A DNA stretch of 64,000 bases. Origin: Oscillospiraceae bacterium (GTDB lineage: Bacteria; Bacillota; Clostridia; Oscillospirales; Oscillospiraceae). The notes under the pieces were generated by a model. The model made no database searches. It was not told the DNA's origin and saw only the letters and a list, made by a program, of their open reading frames with translations. A program made the translations under genes and the position numbers. Shown in pieces: positions 25,168 to 33,997 of this stretch. The stretch lies in contig JAEDDG010000002.1 of the NCBI GenBank assembly GCA_016293865.1, positions 79,165-143,164 on the forward strand, in the 5' to 3' direction. Every line of letters begins with the position of its first letter. The stretch's first letter is position 1.

Positions 25168-25604
25168 GAACGTTCAAAGGGCGTCCGGTCATTCCCGGAA
25201 CATGCACCGCAGAAGCGCTTGTCTCCCACGGCGGCTTCAATACGCTTGCAAGCTATCAGAAAAGCCTGATGTTCGGCGACAAAACTGCCAAATGCTCTGA
25301 CCAGAACAACGCCGACCTCTATCAGAAGCAGATGGCCGGCAAGGCGCTCTGTCTGCCGCAGACCATCGGCTCCACCACCGGCGGTTTTGTCATTTTTTCT
25401 GCGGCCTCCATGGGCCGCCAGCCGGCCTGCATGCTGTTTTCAAAAAGCATTGACTCACTGGCCGCCGCCGGCGCCATCCTGTCCTCTGTCTGGACAGACG
25501 CAAAAATGCCTGTTGTTGACAATCTCGGCGACGGGTTTCTCAAGCATGTCAAAACCGGCATGAAGATCTCCGTCTCTGAGGACGGCACAGTTACCGTTGA
25601 ATGA
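25164..25604 (+). CDS. Aconitase X, swivel (small) subunit
   Basis: A 146-residue DUF126/AcnX swivel-domain protein that forms the active site with the large subunit. It shows F-K-G-R-P-V-I-P-G at the N-terminus and the substrate-binding loop T-I-G-S-T-T-G-G-F-V, followed by G-A-I-L-S-S-V-W. Its ATG overlaps the large-subunit TGA by four bases, with AAAGGAGG upstream, so the two are made together. It is the last gene of the operon. Confidence 0.85.
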   Translation: MRTFKGRPVIPGTCTAEALVSHGGFNTLASYQKSLMFGDKTAKCSDQNNADLYQKQMAGKALCLPQTIGSTTGGFVIFSAASMGRQPACMLFSKSIDSLAAAGAILSSVWTDAKMPVVDNLGDGFLKHVKTGMKISVSEDGTVTVE

Positions 25605-25691
25605 TGTCCTGTTTCCTGTTTAGTCTGTTTTCGGCAGCGCGGACAAGTTTCTGCCGCTGTTCTTACGGAATACCCGCAGATGCGTGAATTG

Positions 25692-25730
25692 AAAAGTGCC
25701 CGGACAGCTCCGTCTGCCCGGGCACTTTTA
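25692..25730 (+). terminator. Terminator of the OYE-aconitase X operon
   Basis: AAAAGTGCCCGG pairs with CCGGGCACTTTT around a short loop. The end of a truncated phage gene on the minus strand overlaps the last bases. Confidence 0.7.
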
Positions 25731-25823
25731 TCCGCCGTTCTCGGTCATGATGGCATCAATGGCACTCTTGGGCAGCTTTACGCCATCGCCCAGGTCCAGG
25801 CTCTCCAGAAATTCGCGTTTCAT
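25728..25823 (-). pseudogene. N-terminal stub of a phage scaffold protein (GP20-like)
   Basis: A 31-codon frame starts at an ATG with AAAGGA upstream and reads M-K-R-E-F-L-E-S-L-D, then K-L-P-K-S-A-I-D-A-I-M and T-E-N-G-G before TAA. This matches the N-terminus of phage GP20-type scaffold proteins (normally well over 150 residues), so it is a 3'-truncated remnant. The stop lies inside the aconitase X terminator, where host sequence resumes. The call rests on the short N-terminal pattern. Confidence 0.6.
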
Positions 25824-25884
25824 ATAGGTCCTTTCTCCGCTACGCTTTGATTACGGGGGTCGCTTCCCCTGCGGCGCGCTCCTT

Positions 25885-25900
25885 GTTACGCCCGGCGCAA
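25885..25900 (+). repeat. 16-bp direct repeat, copy 1
   Basis: GTTACGCCCGGCGCAA, identical to 26920-26935. The two copies bracket the phage minor-capsid remnant. Confidence 0.8.
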
Positions 25901-25916
25901 AGGCTAAATTGGTATG

Positions 25917-25994
25917 AAAAAACCGCCCAGGGGGCGGTCATTCATCAAATATGGGCATAAGAAAACCGCCTTGCTTCCAGCTTGGCGGTTTAAT
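25917..25994 (-). terminator. Two hairpins in the phage remnant
   Basis: ACCGCCC/GGGCGGT (about 25922-25939) and AAACCGCC/GGCGGTTT (about 25964-25992). Both read as short terminators on the minus strand after the 61-residue phage gene, the first followed by TTTTTT. Confidence 0.5.
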
Positions 25995-26175
25995 CATTCC
26001 TGTGAAACTTGCATTCGTTGCAGATAGCAACATAGTTTTCATGCTTATAGATATCCTGCGGTGCGGTGTATTTCGGCGTGGTGCCCTCAACAACCATGTG
26101 GATGTCAAAACAGGTATCCATATCAATTTCACGATTGTCCATAAGTGGGCACTTTACCGGGTATTCAATATTCAT
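25990..26175 (-). CDS. Small phage-type cysteine-containing protein
   Basis: 61 residues with C-P at position 9-10, a mid Cys, and a late C-N-E-C-K-F-H-R-N, suggesting a small zinc-binding fold. GGAGGTG precedes the ATG. It overlaps the end of the minor-capsid remnant by 11 nt, as phage head genes often do. It looks intact but is stranded in a decayed prophage; function unknown. Confidence 0.5.
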   Translation of the reverse strand: MNIEYPVKCPLMDNREIDMDTCFDIHMVVEGTTPKYTAPQDIYKHENYVAICNECKFHRND

Positions 26176-26897
26176 ACTTTTTTAGCACCTCCAGAAATGC
26201 TATCGTTTTTTCATCGTATTGCTCTGCGGAGTAGGCTGTTCGTATGTAGCGCCCCGCATTATTCACATACGCAGCGCCCAATCTGCTGTAATAGCGCTCA
26301 TACTGGCCGCCCCAAACGGTAACAGATACCATTGCTGACCGAATATACCCTTTTGCCTGTTCTTCACTGACATGATGCTCTCTGTCCGCATTGATATGTG
26401 TATTATCAAAACCAAGGCTTTCGACATCAATTTGCTGCGCGGGAAAATGAATAACCGCCGCCTTTGGGACTGCACCTGTTGACTTGAGCTCTGCCACCAT
26501 TGTATCATAACGCTGCTTTTCTGCAAGCGCTTTTTCGTACTTTTTGGTGTCTGCTCTGGCGCTGGCCGCTTGGCTGCGGCCCCACCCGGCGATGTACTCT
26601 CGCTCGGCCTGGCGTTTGAGCCCGGTCTGGTTGATGAAGTCTTTTTGCACACCCTGCCATCTGGCAATTTTGGCGGCGCTCTCCGTTGTGTCCAGCCCTG
26701 CGGCTTTCATGGCCACATTTTCCCGCTTCCATCGGCGCAGGCTGCGCTCAATGCTGCGCTGCTGCTGCAGGGCCTCATACTCGGTCATTTTCCGGCCGTT
26801 GTACTCATAATTCCTGGCCTCATAGCTGTCCAGCAGCTCCTTGGAGTAGGTCCGGGGCATACCCTCAATGTATGGACGGAAAGAGTGATTGCAATTT
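26165..26897 (-). pseudogene. C-terminal remnant of a phage minor capsid protein
   Basis: The frame after an ATG at 26860 has 231 residues. Family-like sequence continues upstream of that ATG (N-C-N-H-S-F-R-P-Y-I-E-G) to a TGA at 26898, so the 5' part of the gene is gone. The middle (R-T-Y-S-K-E-L-L, then Q-R-S-I-E-R-S-L-R-R-W-K-R and G-L-K-R-Q-A-E-R-E) matches phage minor capsid protein 2. The last 95 residues (H-I-N-A-D-R-E-H-H-V, Y-I-R-T-A-Y) look like a separate nuclease-like domain of the kind tethered to such proteins; that part is inference. Confidence 0.65.
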
Positions 26898-26919
26898 CAG
26901 CCGCCCAGCCCCGCCCCGG

Positions 26920-26935
26920 TTACGCCCGGCGCAAG
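26920..26935 (+). repeat. 16-bp direct repeat, copy 2
   Basis: Second copy of GTTACGCCCGGCGCAA, 1,035 bp from the first; both are followed by a purine and GG. Confidence 0.8.
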
Positions 26936-27143
26936 GGAAAAAGGTATTTGTCACTTTTTCTCACTTTTCAGAAGCGTAAGCCCATTATCTGAAAAAATAA
27001 ATTTCATTTTATCACAGCAAATCAAGGATACCATTTGTCGGCCTGCGCCCGTGCCATCTCCCGCCGCACAATGCCGCAGCTTTCCGGCATATCCGGAAAA
27101 CAGGCAAAAAATCGTCGCTTTTCCGTAATCCGCTCAATCCGGG

Positions 27144-27194
27144 ACACTGGAATTTGTCACAAATTGCGGATTGAAATTTAATCCAAACCAGTGT
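27144..27194. promoter_or_regulatory. Nested inverted repeats upstream of the MATE gene
   Basis: ACACTGG/CCAGTGT (27144-27150, 27188-27194) encloses the palindrome AATTTGTCACAAATT (27151-27165) and the stem GGATT/AATCC. Could be an operator or leader structure. The rest of 26936-27232 shows no gene. Confidence 0.35.
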
Positions 27195-27232
27195 AAGCTC
27201 TGTTCGCATAGCGATGATATGAGGTGATTCTC

Positions 27233-28657
27233 TTGAAAAAATCAGTAACCAAAGATATGACCTCCGGTCCTCCCATGAAGCTGCTGCTTGGCTTTATGCT
27301 GCCGCTGACATTCGGGCTTTTGTTCCAGCAGTTTTACAATATGGTGGACACCATTGTTGTCGGAAATTTTCTGGGCGTTAACGCGCTGGCCGGCGTCGGT
27401 TCAACCGGATCCATCAATTTTCTGGTGCTCGGCTTCTGCTCCGGCGTCTGCGCGGGCTTTGCCATTCCAGTTGCTCAGAAATTCGGACAGAAGGATTATG
27501 TCAATCTCAGAAAATATGTTGCCAACACTCTGTACCTGGGTGCAGCCTTTGCCCTGGTTCTCACATTGGCCACCACCTTACTGTGCGGCGATATTCTGCG
27601 TCTGATGGATACAAAGGCGGACTTTTATCATGAAGCATATGACTATATCTTTGTGATCTTTCTGGGCATTCCAGCCATGATCCTGTACAATCTGCTCTCA
27701 GGTATTCTCCGGTCCCTCGGCAATTCCAGAGCTCCTCTGTATTTTCTGCTTCTGTCATCCGGACTGAATATTGTGCTGGACCTCGTCAGCGTGGGCCTGC
27801 TGGGTATGGGCGTTGAAGGTCCTGCCTGGGCAACTGTCATCAGTCAGGGGATCTGCGGCGTGCTTTGTCTGGTGTACATCGTAAAAAAATTTGATATTCT
27901 TAAAATGCTGCCCGGCGAGACGCGGCCAAGTGCGCCGCATATGAAGAGATTGTGCGCCATGGGTATCCCCATGGGGCTGCAGTATTCCATCACCGCCATC
28001 GGCTGTATCGTGATTCAGGCCGCTACCAACGGCCTGGGCACTGTGGCAGTGGCCTCTGTCGCTGCAGGCGGGAAGGTCAGCCAGTTATTCTGCGCGCCGA
28101 TGGATGCGCTTGGCACAACTGCCGCCACATACGCCGGGCAAAACGTCGGTGCGCTTCGTCTGGACCGCGTCCGGCAGGGATTGAAGGACTGTCTGATCAT
28201 CGGCATCAGCTATGCTCTGCTTTCGTTTGTGGTCATCCGGTTTTTCGGCACCGGCCTCGCATCCATGTTTCTGGATGAAAATGAGCCGGAAATCGTGCGG
28301 CAGGTGCTTGTCAATGCACAGCAGTACCAGGTCACCAACAGCGCCATGTATATTCCTCTGATTTTCATCTACGTGTACCGCTTTACAATCCAGGGTCTTG
28401 GCTTTTCACCGCACGCCATCTTCGCCGGAGCCTTTGAAATGGCGGCACGCTGCGTGGTCGGCCTTTTCATGGTCCCCGTGCTGGGCTTTACCGCTATCTG
28501 CTGGGCCAATCCCATCGCATGGATTGCCGGGGATCTGTTCCTTGTCCCCTGCTACCATTATGTGATGCACCGACTGAGACGCATGTATCCCGGCGCCATG
28601 GACAGAGGCAGGATCCCGTCCGGCCCTGCCGTAATGAAAATGCAGGAAAATGAATAG
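27233..28657 (+). CDS. MATE-family efflux transporter
   Basis: A 474-residue, 12-span MATE transporter of the DinF/NorM type, using sodium or proton gradients to export cationic compounds. Diagnostic segments are L-P-L-T-F-G-L-L-F-Q-Q-F-Y-N-M-V-D-T, G-I-L-R-S-L-G-N-S-R-A-P and the second-half P-M-G-L-Q-Y-S. The start is TTG at 27233 with AGGTG spaced correctly; the frame is open slightly further upstream. It is a single gene between the phage scrap and ftsK. The substrate is unknown. Confidence 0.92.
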   Translation: MKKSVTKDMTSGPPMKLLLGFMLPLTFGLLFQQFYNMVDTIVVGNFLGVNALAGVGSTGSINFLVLGFCSGVCAGFAIPVAQKFGQKDYVNLRKYVANTLYLGAAFALVLTLATTLLCGDILRLMDTKADFYHEAYDYIFVIFLGIPAMILYNLLSGILRSLGNSRAPLYFLLLSSGLNIVLDLVSVGLLGMGVEGPAWATVISQGICGVLCLVYIVKKFDILKMLPGETRPSAPHMKRLCAMGIPMGLQYSITAIGCIVIQAATNGLGTVAVASVAAGGKVSQLFCAPMDALGTTAATYAGQNVGALRLDRVRQGLKDCLIIGISYALLSFVVIRFFGTGLASMFLDENEPEIVRQVLVNAQQYQVTNSAMYIPLIFIYVYRFTIQGLGFSPHAIFAGAFEMAARCVVGLFMVPVLGFTAICWANPIAWIAGDLFLVPCYHYVMHRLRRMYPGAMDRGRIPSGPAVMKMQENE

Positions 28658-28707
28658 ATTCCGGCCACGCGTCACCCATTTTTCGGGTTTACGTCGCGGA
28701 CTGCAGA

Positions 28708-28750
28708 AAGAGCCCGCTGGCTGTTCACACAGACAGCAGGCTCTTCTTTC
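28708..28750. terminator. Imperfect terminator between MATE and ftsK
   Basis: AAGAGCCCGCTG pairs with CAGCAGGCTCTT (one mismatch) between converging genes; T-rich sequence follows on both strands. Confidence 0.55.
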
Positions 28751-28793
28751 GTTCATTTACCAAAAACATGCATGAGGAAATGCGCATTCCCCG

Positions 28794-31544
28794 CTATTCT
28801 TCATTCTCTCCGTCCCCCTGCGGAAACAGATCGTCTGCGGAATACATGGTCTGCTGCATATTCTCCTCGCCGCTTCCGGACCTGGAAACGGGCGCGGTTC
28901 CCTGTACATAGCGCATCTCTGCCCACTGGTCTTTGGTGATCAGAATCTGGCGCGGCTTTGACCCCTCAAAGGGTCCGACTATTCCGCGCTCCTCCATCTG
29001 ATCCACAATGCGCGCAGCACGGGAATAACCAAGCTTCAGTCTCCGCTGCAGCATGGATACAGACGCCTGTCCTGTCTCCAGAATCACGTCAACAGCCTGG
29101 GGCAGCAGCTCATCCCCCGTATCTTCTTTCTCCTCGCGCGCAGACGGCGCCGAACCCGATTTCTTGTCCTCGGCTGCACGCTCAATCTGATCCATGACAT
29201 CTTCCGCATAATTGGCCGTCGCGCTCTTTTTGACAAATTCAACGATGCTCTCGCGCTCCTCGTCGGACACCCAGGTTCCCTGGATACGCGCCGGCTTTGA
29301 CGTACCGATCGGCGCAAACAGCATGTCGCCGTTGCCCACAAGCTTGTCCGCATTGCCGCCGGCGTCCAGAATGATCCGCGATTCCAGTGCGGACGAAACC
29401 TTCAGCGCGATGCGCGAAGGGATGTTGGCCTTCATCAGGCCGGTAATCACGTCTGCTCTCGGGCTCTGCGTCGCAATTACAAGATGTACGCCGGCTGCAC
29501 GGCCCATCTGTGCCACACGGCAGATGGATTCCTCCACCTCCTTGGCAGCCACAAGCATCAGGTCGGCCAGCTCATCAATCACAACAACAATGCGCGGAAG
29601 TGTTTTCAGCTCCTCATCCTTTTCAGCAAGGGCATTATAGGACTTGATGTCGCGCGCGCCGGTTTCCGAAAAGAGCCGGTAACGCTTCATCATCTCGACA
29701 ATAGCCCACTGCAGCGCGCCGGCGGCCTTTTTTGCCTCAGTCACAACAGGCACGAGCAGATGCGGAATGCCGTTGTAAATCTTGAACTCCACCATTTTGG
29801 GGTCAATCATGATAAACTTCACTTCGTCCGGCGTCGCCTTGTACATGATGCTGAGAATCATGGAGTTCAGACACACTGACTTACCGGAGCCGGTCGTACC
29901 GGCGACAAGCAGGTGCGGAAGCTTTGAAATGTTCCCGACAATCGCCTCACCGCTGATGTTCTTGCCGATGGCAAAGGTCAGCTTGGACGTCGAATTGCGG
30001 AATTCAGGCGAGTCAATGATGTCACGCAGATAGACCTTGCTGATCAGCTTGTTCGGCACTTCTATGCCGACGGTGGAAATCTTGTTGGGAATGGCGGCAA
30101 TGCGCACGCCGCTCGCTCCAAGCGCAAGCGCAATATCATCCGAAAGATTGGTCAGCTTGTTCAGCTTGACGCCGACCTCAAGCTCCATTTCATAGCGTGT
30201 AACCGACGGTCCGCGTACAATATTCGAAATGCTGGCGTTGATTCCAAAGCTGTGCAGCGTATTTTCAAGACGCTGCTTGTTCATGCGCGTCTCTTCCCGT
30301 CCGTCTGTCTGCGGCTCTCCGCCGCCTCCGCTGAGCAGGGACAACGGCGGGAACACGTAATCCGTCTTATGGTCATCGGTCTGCGGAACCTGCAGCTCAG
30401 GAATCGGCGTACGGTCCGGCTTTGAACGCGCCGGCTCCTTCCGCACTGCCGCTGCAGGCTGGGACACGTGGATTTCCGTCTCCGGTACAGTTTCCTCAGC
30501 GTCCGCCTGGGGCAGATCCCGTTCGCGGACAGGATGCGTCTGCTCCTCGTTTTGCTGCGCCTGCGCAGGTCCGGCGGAAGCGGCCGCTGCGGGCTGCTCC
30601 GCTTCCTCTCTGGCCAGCGCCCTGGCCGCCTGCTTGCGGCGCAGGTAATCCCGGGTCAGAATCATATCGTCAGGAATGTCATCATTCCGGGCCGGCGCCG
30701 GCTCTGCGGAAATGTACTGGTCCGGTGTGGTAACACGCGGCTTCCGGTTGAAAAACGACTTTTTTTCCTCCTTCTGCTCCTGCACAGGCGCAGAGGCCTC
30801 TGTCTGCACATCGTCCAGAGGAATATCAATGCTTGACCGCCGCTGCTGGCGCTGCTGTACCTGCGGCGTCTGGGCAGCCGGCTGGTTCCGCACCTTTGTC
30901 TGCTGCGGCTGGACATATTCCGGTTCCGGCTCCGGCTCGTACGGCGTAAATTTATGTTCCCGAATGCTGCAGTAAATTTCTTCAACTGTCTTATTGAAGA
31001 CCATCAGCAGCAGGAATATGGCAAACAGCACATATGTGACTGCCGCGCCGGCCTTGGAGAATCCGCGAAACAGCAGCGCTGACAGAACGCCGGCCAAAAC
31101 GCCGCCGCCCCTGAGTTCCATACCGTCTGACCACAAAAGCGTGAACAATCCGCTGGTCAGGGCATATTTCTGCGGATCGGTAAACAATTGATACAGGCCG
31201 CCTGCAACCAGAGGCAGCAGAAGCGCACAGACAAGCCGCCACAGGACAGGACGCCCATGGTGGAACATCAGCACAGCGGATGCCAGCAGAAGCGCAAACG
31301 GCACAGCGTAAAAGCCCCAGCCGAAAAGGCCCTTCAGCAGGCTGCAGAAAAAGTTGATTACCGTTCCGTCGCTGTTTCCAAAACCGAGAAACAGGAAAAA
31401 GGCCAGCAGCAGACAGACAAACGCGCCGATTTCCCTGCGCTTCGGCGCAGGCGCGGGTTTTGTCTGTTTTGTTGACTTTTTCTTTCCGCCCGCGGCCGGC
31501 CTGGAGCTGCGGCTTTTCGTGCCGGCCGTCTTTTTTTGTGCCAT
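28794..31544 (-). CDS. FtsK/SpoIIIE-family DNA translocase
   Basis: A 916-residue septal DNA pump. Four N-terminal spans (about residues 37-180) are followed by a Gln/Pro/Glu-rich linker, the motor with Walker A A-G-T-T-G-S-G-K-S and Walker B V-V-V-I-D-E-L-A-D-L, and a C-terminal gamma winged helix (L-G-Y-S-R-A-A-R-I-V-D-Q-M) that reads polarity sequences. In a sporulating host one such protein may serve both vegetative division and forespore chromosome transfer, so I do not choose between ftsK and spoIIIE. GAGGTG precedes the ATG. It starts 12 nt after uppP. Confidence 0.95.
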   Translation of the reverse strand: MAQKKTAGTKSRSSRPAAGGKKKSTKQTKPAPAPKRREIGAFVCLLLAFFLFLGFGNSDGTVINFFCSLLKGLFGWGFYAVPFALLLASAVLMFHHGRPVLWRLVCALLLPLVAGGLYQLFTDPQKYALTSGLFTLLWSDGMELRGGGVLAGVLSALLFRGFSKAGAAVTYVLFAIFLLLMVFNKTVEEIYCSIREHKFTPYEPEPEPEYVQPQQTKVRNQPAAQTPQVQQRQQRRSSIDIPLDDVQTEASAPVQEQKEEKKSFFNRKPRVTTPDQYISAEPAPARNDDIPDDMILTRDYLRRKQAARALAREEAEQPAAAASAGPAQAQQNEEQTHPVRERDLPQADAEETVPETEIHVSQPAAAVRKEPARSKPDRTPIPELQVPQTDDHKTDYVFPPLSLLSGGGGEPQTDGREETRMNKQRLENTLHSFGINASISNIVRGPSVTRYEMELEVGVKLNKLTNLSDDIALALGASGVRIAAIPNKISTVGIEVPNKLISKVYLRDIIDSPEFRNSTSKLTFAIGKNISGEAIVGNISKLPHLLVAGTTGSGKSVCLNSMILSIMYKATPDEVKFIMIDPKMVEFKIYNGIPHLLVPVVTEAKKAAGALQWAIVEMMKRYRLFSETGARDIKSYNALAEKDEELKTLPRIVVVIDELADLMLVAAKEVEESICRVAQMGRAAGVHLVIATQSPRADVITGLMKANIPSRIALKVSSALESRIILDAGGNADKLVGNGDMLFAPIGTSKPARIQGTWVSDEERESIVEFVKKSATANYAEDVMDQIERAAEDKKSGSAPSAREEKEDTGDELLPQAVDVILETGQASVSMLQRRLKLGYSRAARIVDQMEERGIVGPFEGSKPRQILITKDQWAEMRYVQGTAPVSRSGSGEENMQQTMYSADDLFPQGDGENEE

Positions 31545-31556
31545 GAACAGTTCACC

Positions 31557-32396
31557 TCATATAAAAATGGAAGCCACAAGCGTCACAGCGCCTATCGCCC
31601 AGCAATAATATGCAAACTTTCCAAACTTGTTGCTGTCCACAAGTTTTCTGACCAACCTGATTGCAAAATATCCGGTCACAGCTGCGACTGCCATACCGAT
31701 CAGATAAACCGGCATGAGCTTCCAGTTGATGCCGGCACGCACCGCGTCAAAAAACGTGACAAGCAGTGAACCCAAAACAGCCGGCAATGAAAGCAGGAAC
31801 GAAAAACGGACGGCAAAGCTTCTCTTATATCCGCGGGAGAGCCCGACGGCAATGGTCGTCCCGGAGCGCGAAAGGCCGGGGATCACCGCGATTGCCTGTG
31901 CAAGGCCGACGACAAATGCATCCGCCACGCGGGAGGTTTTTTCGCTCTTGCGGCCGACAATCAGCCGGTCGGAGGCATAGAGCAGTCCGCCTGTCACCAG
32001 AAGTGCGAGACCGATAAACCACATCTTTCCGTAGAGCACCTCCAGACGGCTGTGGAACGGAACCACAAACAGGAGCGGAACCGTGCCGATGATGATCAGA
32101 ATCAAAAGACGCACAGAAGGCGACAGACGGCCGAAATCATCTTTTCCGCCGTCTCCGCGGCCGGTGATAAAATCGGAGGTCTGCCGGAACATGTCCGCAA
32201 TATCCTTGCGGTAAGTGACAATCACCGCAATCAGCGTTCCGACATGCAGCAGCACATCAAAGAAAAGATGATCAGCCTCGCTGTACTGCAGTTTGAACAG
32301 ATTTTGCAGAATCGACAGATGTCCCGAGCTGGAGACCGGCAAAAACTCAGTCACCCCCTGGACGATGCCGAGCAAAATCGCCATGAATACCGACAT
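31557..32396 (-). CDS. uppP: Undecaprenyl-diphosphatase
   Basis: A 279-residue membrane phosphatase (BacA/UppP) that recycles the lipid carrier for cell wall synthesis. Both active-site boxes are present: Q-G-V-T-E-F-L-P-V-S-S-S-G-H-L near the N-terminus and P-G-L-S-R-S-G-T-T-I near residue 173. Length is normal for the family. It is co-transcribed with the downstream ftsK/spoIIIE gene, 12 nt apart. Confidence 0.95.
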   Translation of the reverse strand: MSVFMAILLGIVQGVTEFLPVSSSGHLSILQNLFKLQYSEADHLFFDVLLHVGTLIAVIVTYRKDIADMFRQTSDFITGRGDGGKDDFGRLSPSVRLLILIIIGTVPLLFVVPFHSRLEVLYGKMWFIGLALLVTGGLLYASDRLIVGRKSEKTSRVADAFVVGLAQAIAVIPGLSRSGTTIAVGLSRGYKRSFAVRFSFLLSLPAVLGSLLVTFFDAVRAGINWKLMPVYLIGMAVAAVTGYFAIRLVRKLVDSNKFGKFAYYCWAIGAVTLVASIFI

Positions 32397-32573
32397 TTTG
32401 CTCCCTCCCCGTTCAGAATGGCCAAAAGCGCGTCATATTGGCAAAAGAAGCCCGTTTTGCAGCGGATACTGCTCAAAAGTGCCGCGCAGAAATCATTGCA
32501 AAATACTGACAGCTTTAATTGTATCATACCATAGCTGTGCGAAGATTTCCACAAAAATCTGTATAATCCAGAC

Positions 32574-32607
32574 AAAAGCGCCGGGACAGCGCAATGCTGT
32601 CCCGGCA
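32574..32607 (-). terminator. Terminator after the M18 aminopeptidase gene
   Basis: GCCGGGACAGC / GCTGTCCCGGC with a 5-nt loop, followed on the minus strand by GCTTTTGTC. It separates the prfA operon from uppP. Confidence 0.75.
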
Positions 32608-32620
32608 GAATACTGAGAAT

Positions 32621-33997
32621 TTATTTTGAGGCATAAAGCGCCTTTATGCCCTTATAAGTCATATAGCAGTCCAGTTTTGCAACAACTTCAAACGGAGAAT
32701 GCATGGATAAAACCGGAACGCCTGCGTCGATGGTCACAAGGTTGCGCACAGACATATACGCTGCCACAGTGCCGCCGCCGCCCTGATCCACCTTGCCAAG
32801 TTCGCACATCTGCCAGATGACGCCGGCATCGTCAAACATTCTGCGCAGTTTGGCCACAACTTCCGCGGGCGCGTCGTTCGCACCGGATTTTCCGTGGGCG
32901 CCTGTAAACTTGCATACGCCGATGCCGTAATTGATTTTTGCGTTGTTGCGCTTTTCAAATGCCTCCGGATAATTGGGGTCAAAGGCTGCCGTGACATCCG
33001 CAGAAATGCAGTAGGAGCGCTCCAGGCAGTGGCGCAGCTTCACACCCTGGCAGTCGCACATGTCCTCCAGGAAGCACTCAAACGCATAGGATTTCATGCC
33101 GGTCACGCCGACAGAGCCGATTTCTTCCTTATCGGCCAGAATGCAGACCGCGGTCTTTTCAGGGTTTTCAACCTCCAGAATGGCCTGGAGCTCCGCAAAT
33201 GCGCAGACGCGGTCGTCATGGCCGTATGCGCCGATCAGTGACCGGTCAAACCCGATGTCACGTGCATTTGCCGCAGGAACAGCTTCCAGCTCGGCAGAAA
33301 TCAGATCCGCCTCAGTAATCCCGTATTTTTCGTGGATCAGGCGCAGGACAGACGCCTTCACGCGTTCCTTTTCACTGCCCTCTTCCGGCCAGCTGCCTGC
33401 AAGGATATTCAGGTTCTCGCCCGTGAATGCCTCGCCCAGCGTTTTCTTGTTCTGATCAGCAGCCAGATGCGGCAGGAGATCCGTAATGCAAAACAGCGGA
33501 TCGCCCGGATCGCTGCCAATCTTCACGTCAATCGATGTGCCGTCCTTCAGCGCAATCGTACCGTGCAGCTCCAGCGGCACCGTTACCCACTGGTATTTGC
33601 GCACGCCGCCGTAATAATGCGTCTTAAGCATGGCAATCTCGCTGTCTTCATACAGCGGGAGCTGCTTCAGATCCAGACGCGGCGCATCCACATGCGCAGC
33701 GGCAATATTCGCGCCCTCTGCCAGAGACTTTTTGCCGACCACTGCAAAAATAACGGCTTTCCCGTGAATATTTCTGTAAATTTTATCGCCGGCCGATACT
33801 TTCAGCCCGCGGGAGAAAGGCCGGAAGCCCTTCTTTTCCGCCAGGCGGATCGCCTCTTTTACCGCTTCCCGTTCAATTTTGGACGCATCCAGATACTGCT
33901 TGTACGCGTCGCAATACGCCTCGCACTTTGCCTTTTCCTGTGCGTTCATGAGATCTGCCGCATGTTTCTGCACATAAGCCAATTCCCGTTCAGACAT
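32621..33997 (-). CDS. M18-family zinc aminopeptidase
   Basis: A 458-residue metallopeptidase of the aspartyl-aminopeptidase (M18) family, removing N-terminal residues, typically acidic, in the cytosol. Metal residues: His-Asp in A-A-H-V-D-A-P-R, the D-K-E-E-I-G-S box with general base Glu, Asp in S-A-D-V-T-A-A, and the last His in S-M-H-S-P-F-E. Its ATG lies inside the last codons of coaE (overlap of 8 nt), and its ribosome site AGGAGG is formed by two coaE Arg codons, so translation is coupled. Confidence 0.92.
   Translation of the reverse strand: MSERELAYVQKHAADLMNAQEKAKCEAYCDAYKQYLDASKIEREAVKEAIRLAEKKGFRPFSRGLKVSAGDKIYRNIHGKAVIFAVVGKKSLAEGANIAAAHVDAPRLDLKQLPLYEDSEIAMLKTHYYGGVRKYQWVTVPLELHGTIALKDGTSIDVKIGSDPGDPLFCITDLLPHLAADQNKKTLGEAFTGENLNILAGSWPEEGSEKERVKASVLRLIHEKYGITEADLISAELEAVPAANARDIGFDRSLIGAYGHDDRVCAFAELQAILEVENPEKTAVCILADKEEIGSVGVTGMKSYAFECFLEDMCDCQGVKLRHCLERSYCISADVTAAFDPNYPEAFEKRNNAKINYGIGVCKFTGAHGKSGANDAPAEVVAKLRRMFDDAGVIWQMCELGKVDQGGGGTVAAYMSVRNLVTIDAGVPVLSMHSPFEVVAKLDCYMTYKGIKALYASK

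Noticed and set aside
25885-26935. Prophage attL/attR pair
   Set aside because: The 16-bp repeats are not next to a tRNA or integrase, and phage sequence (the scaffold stub) lies outside one of them.
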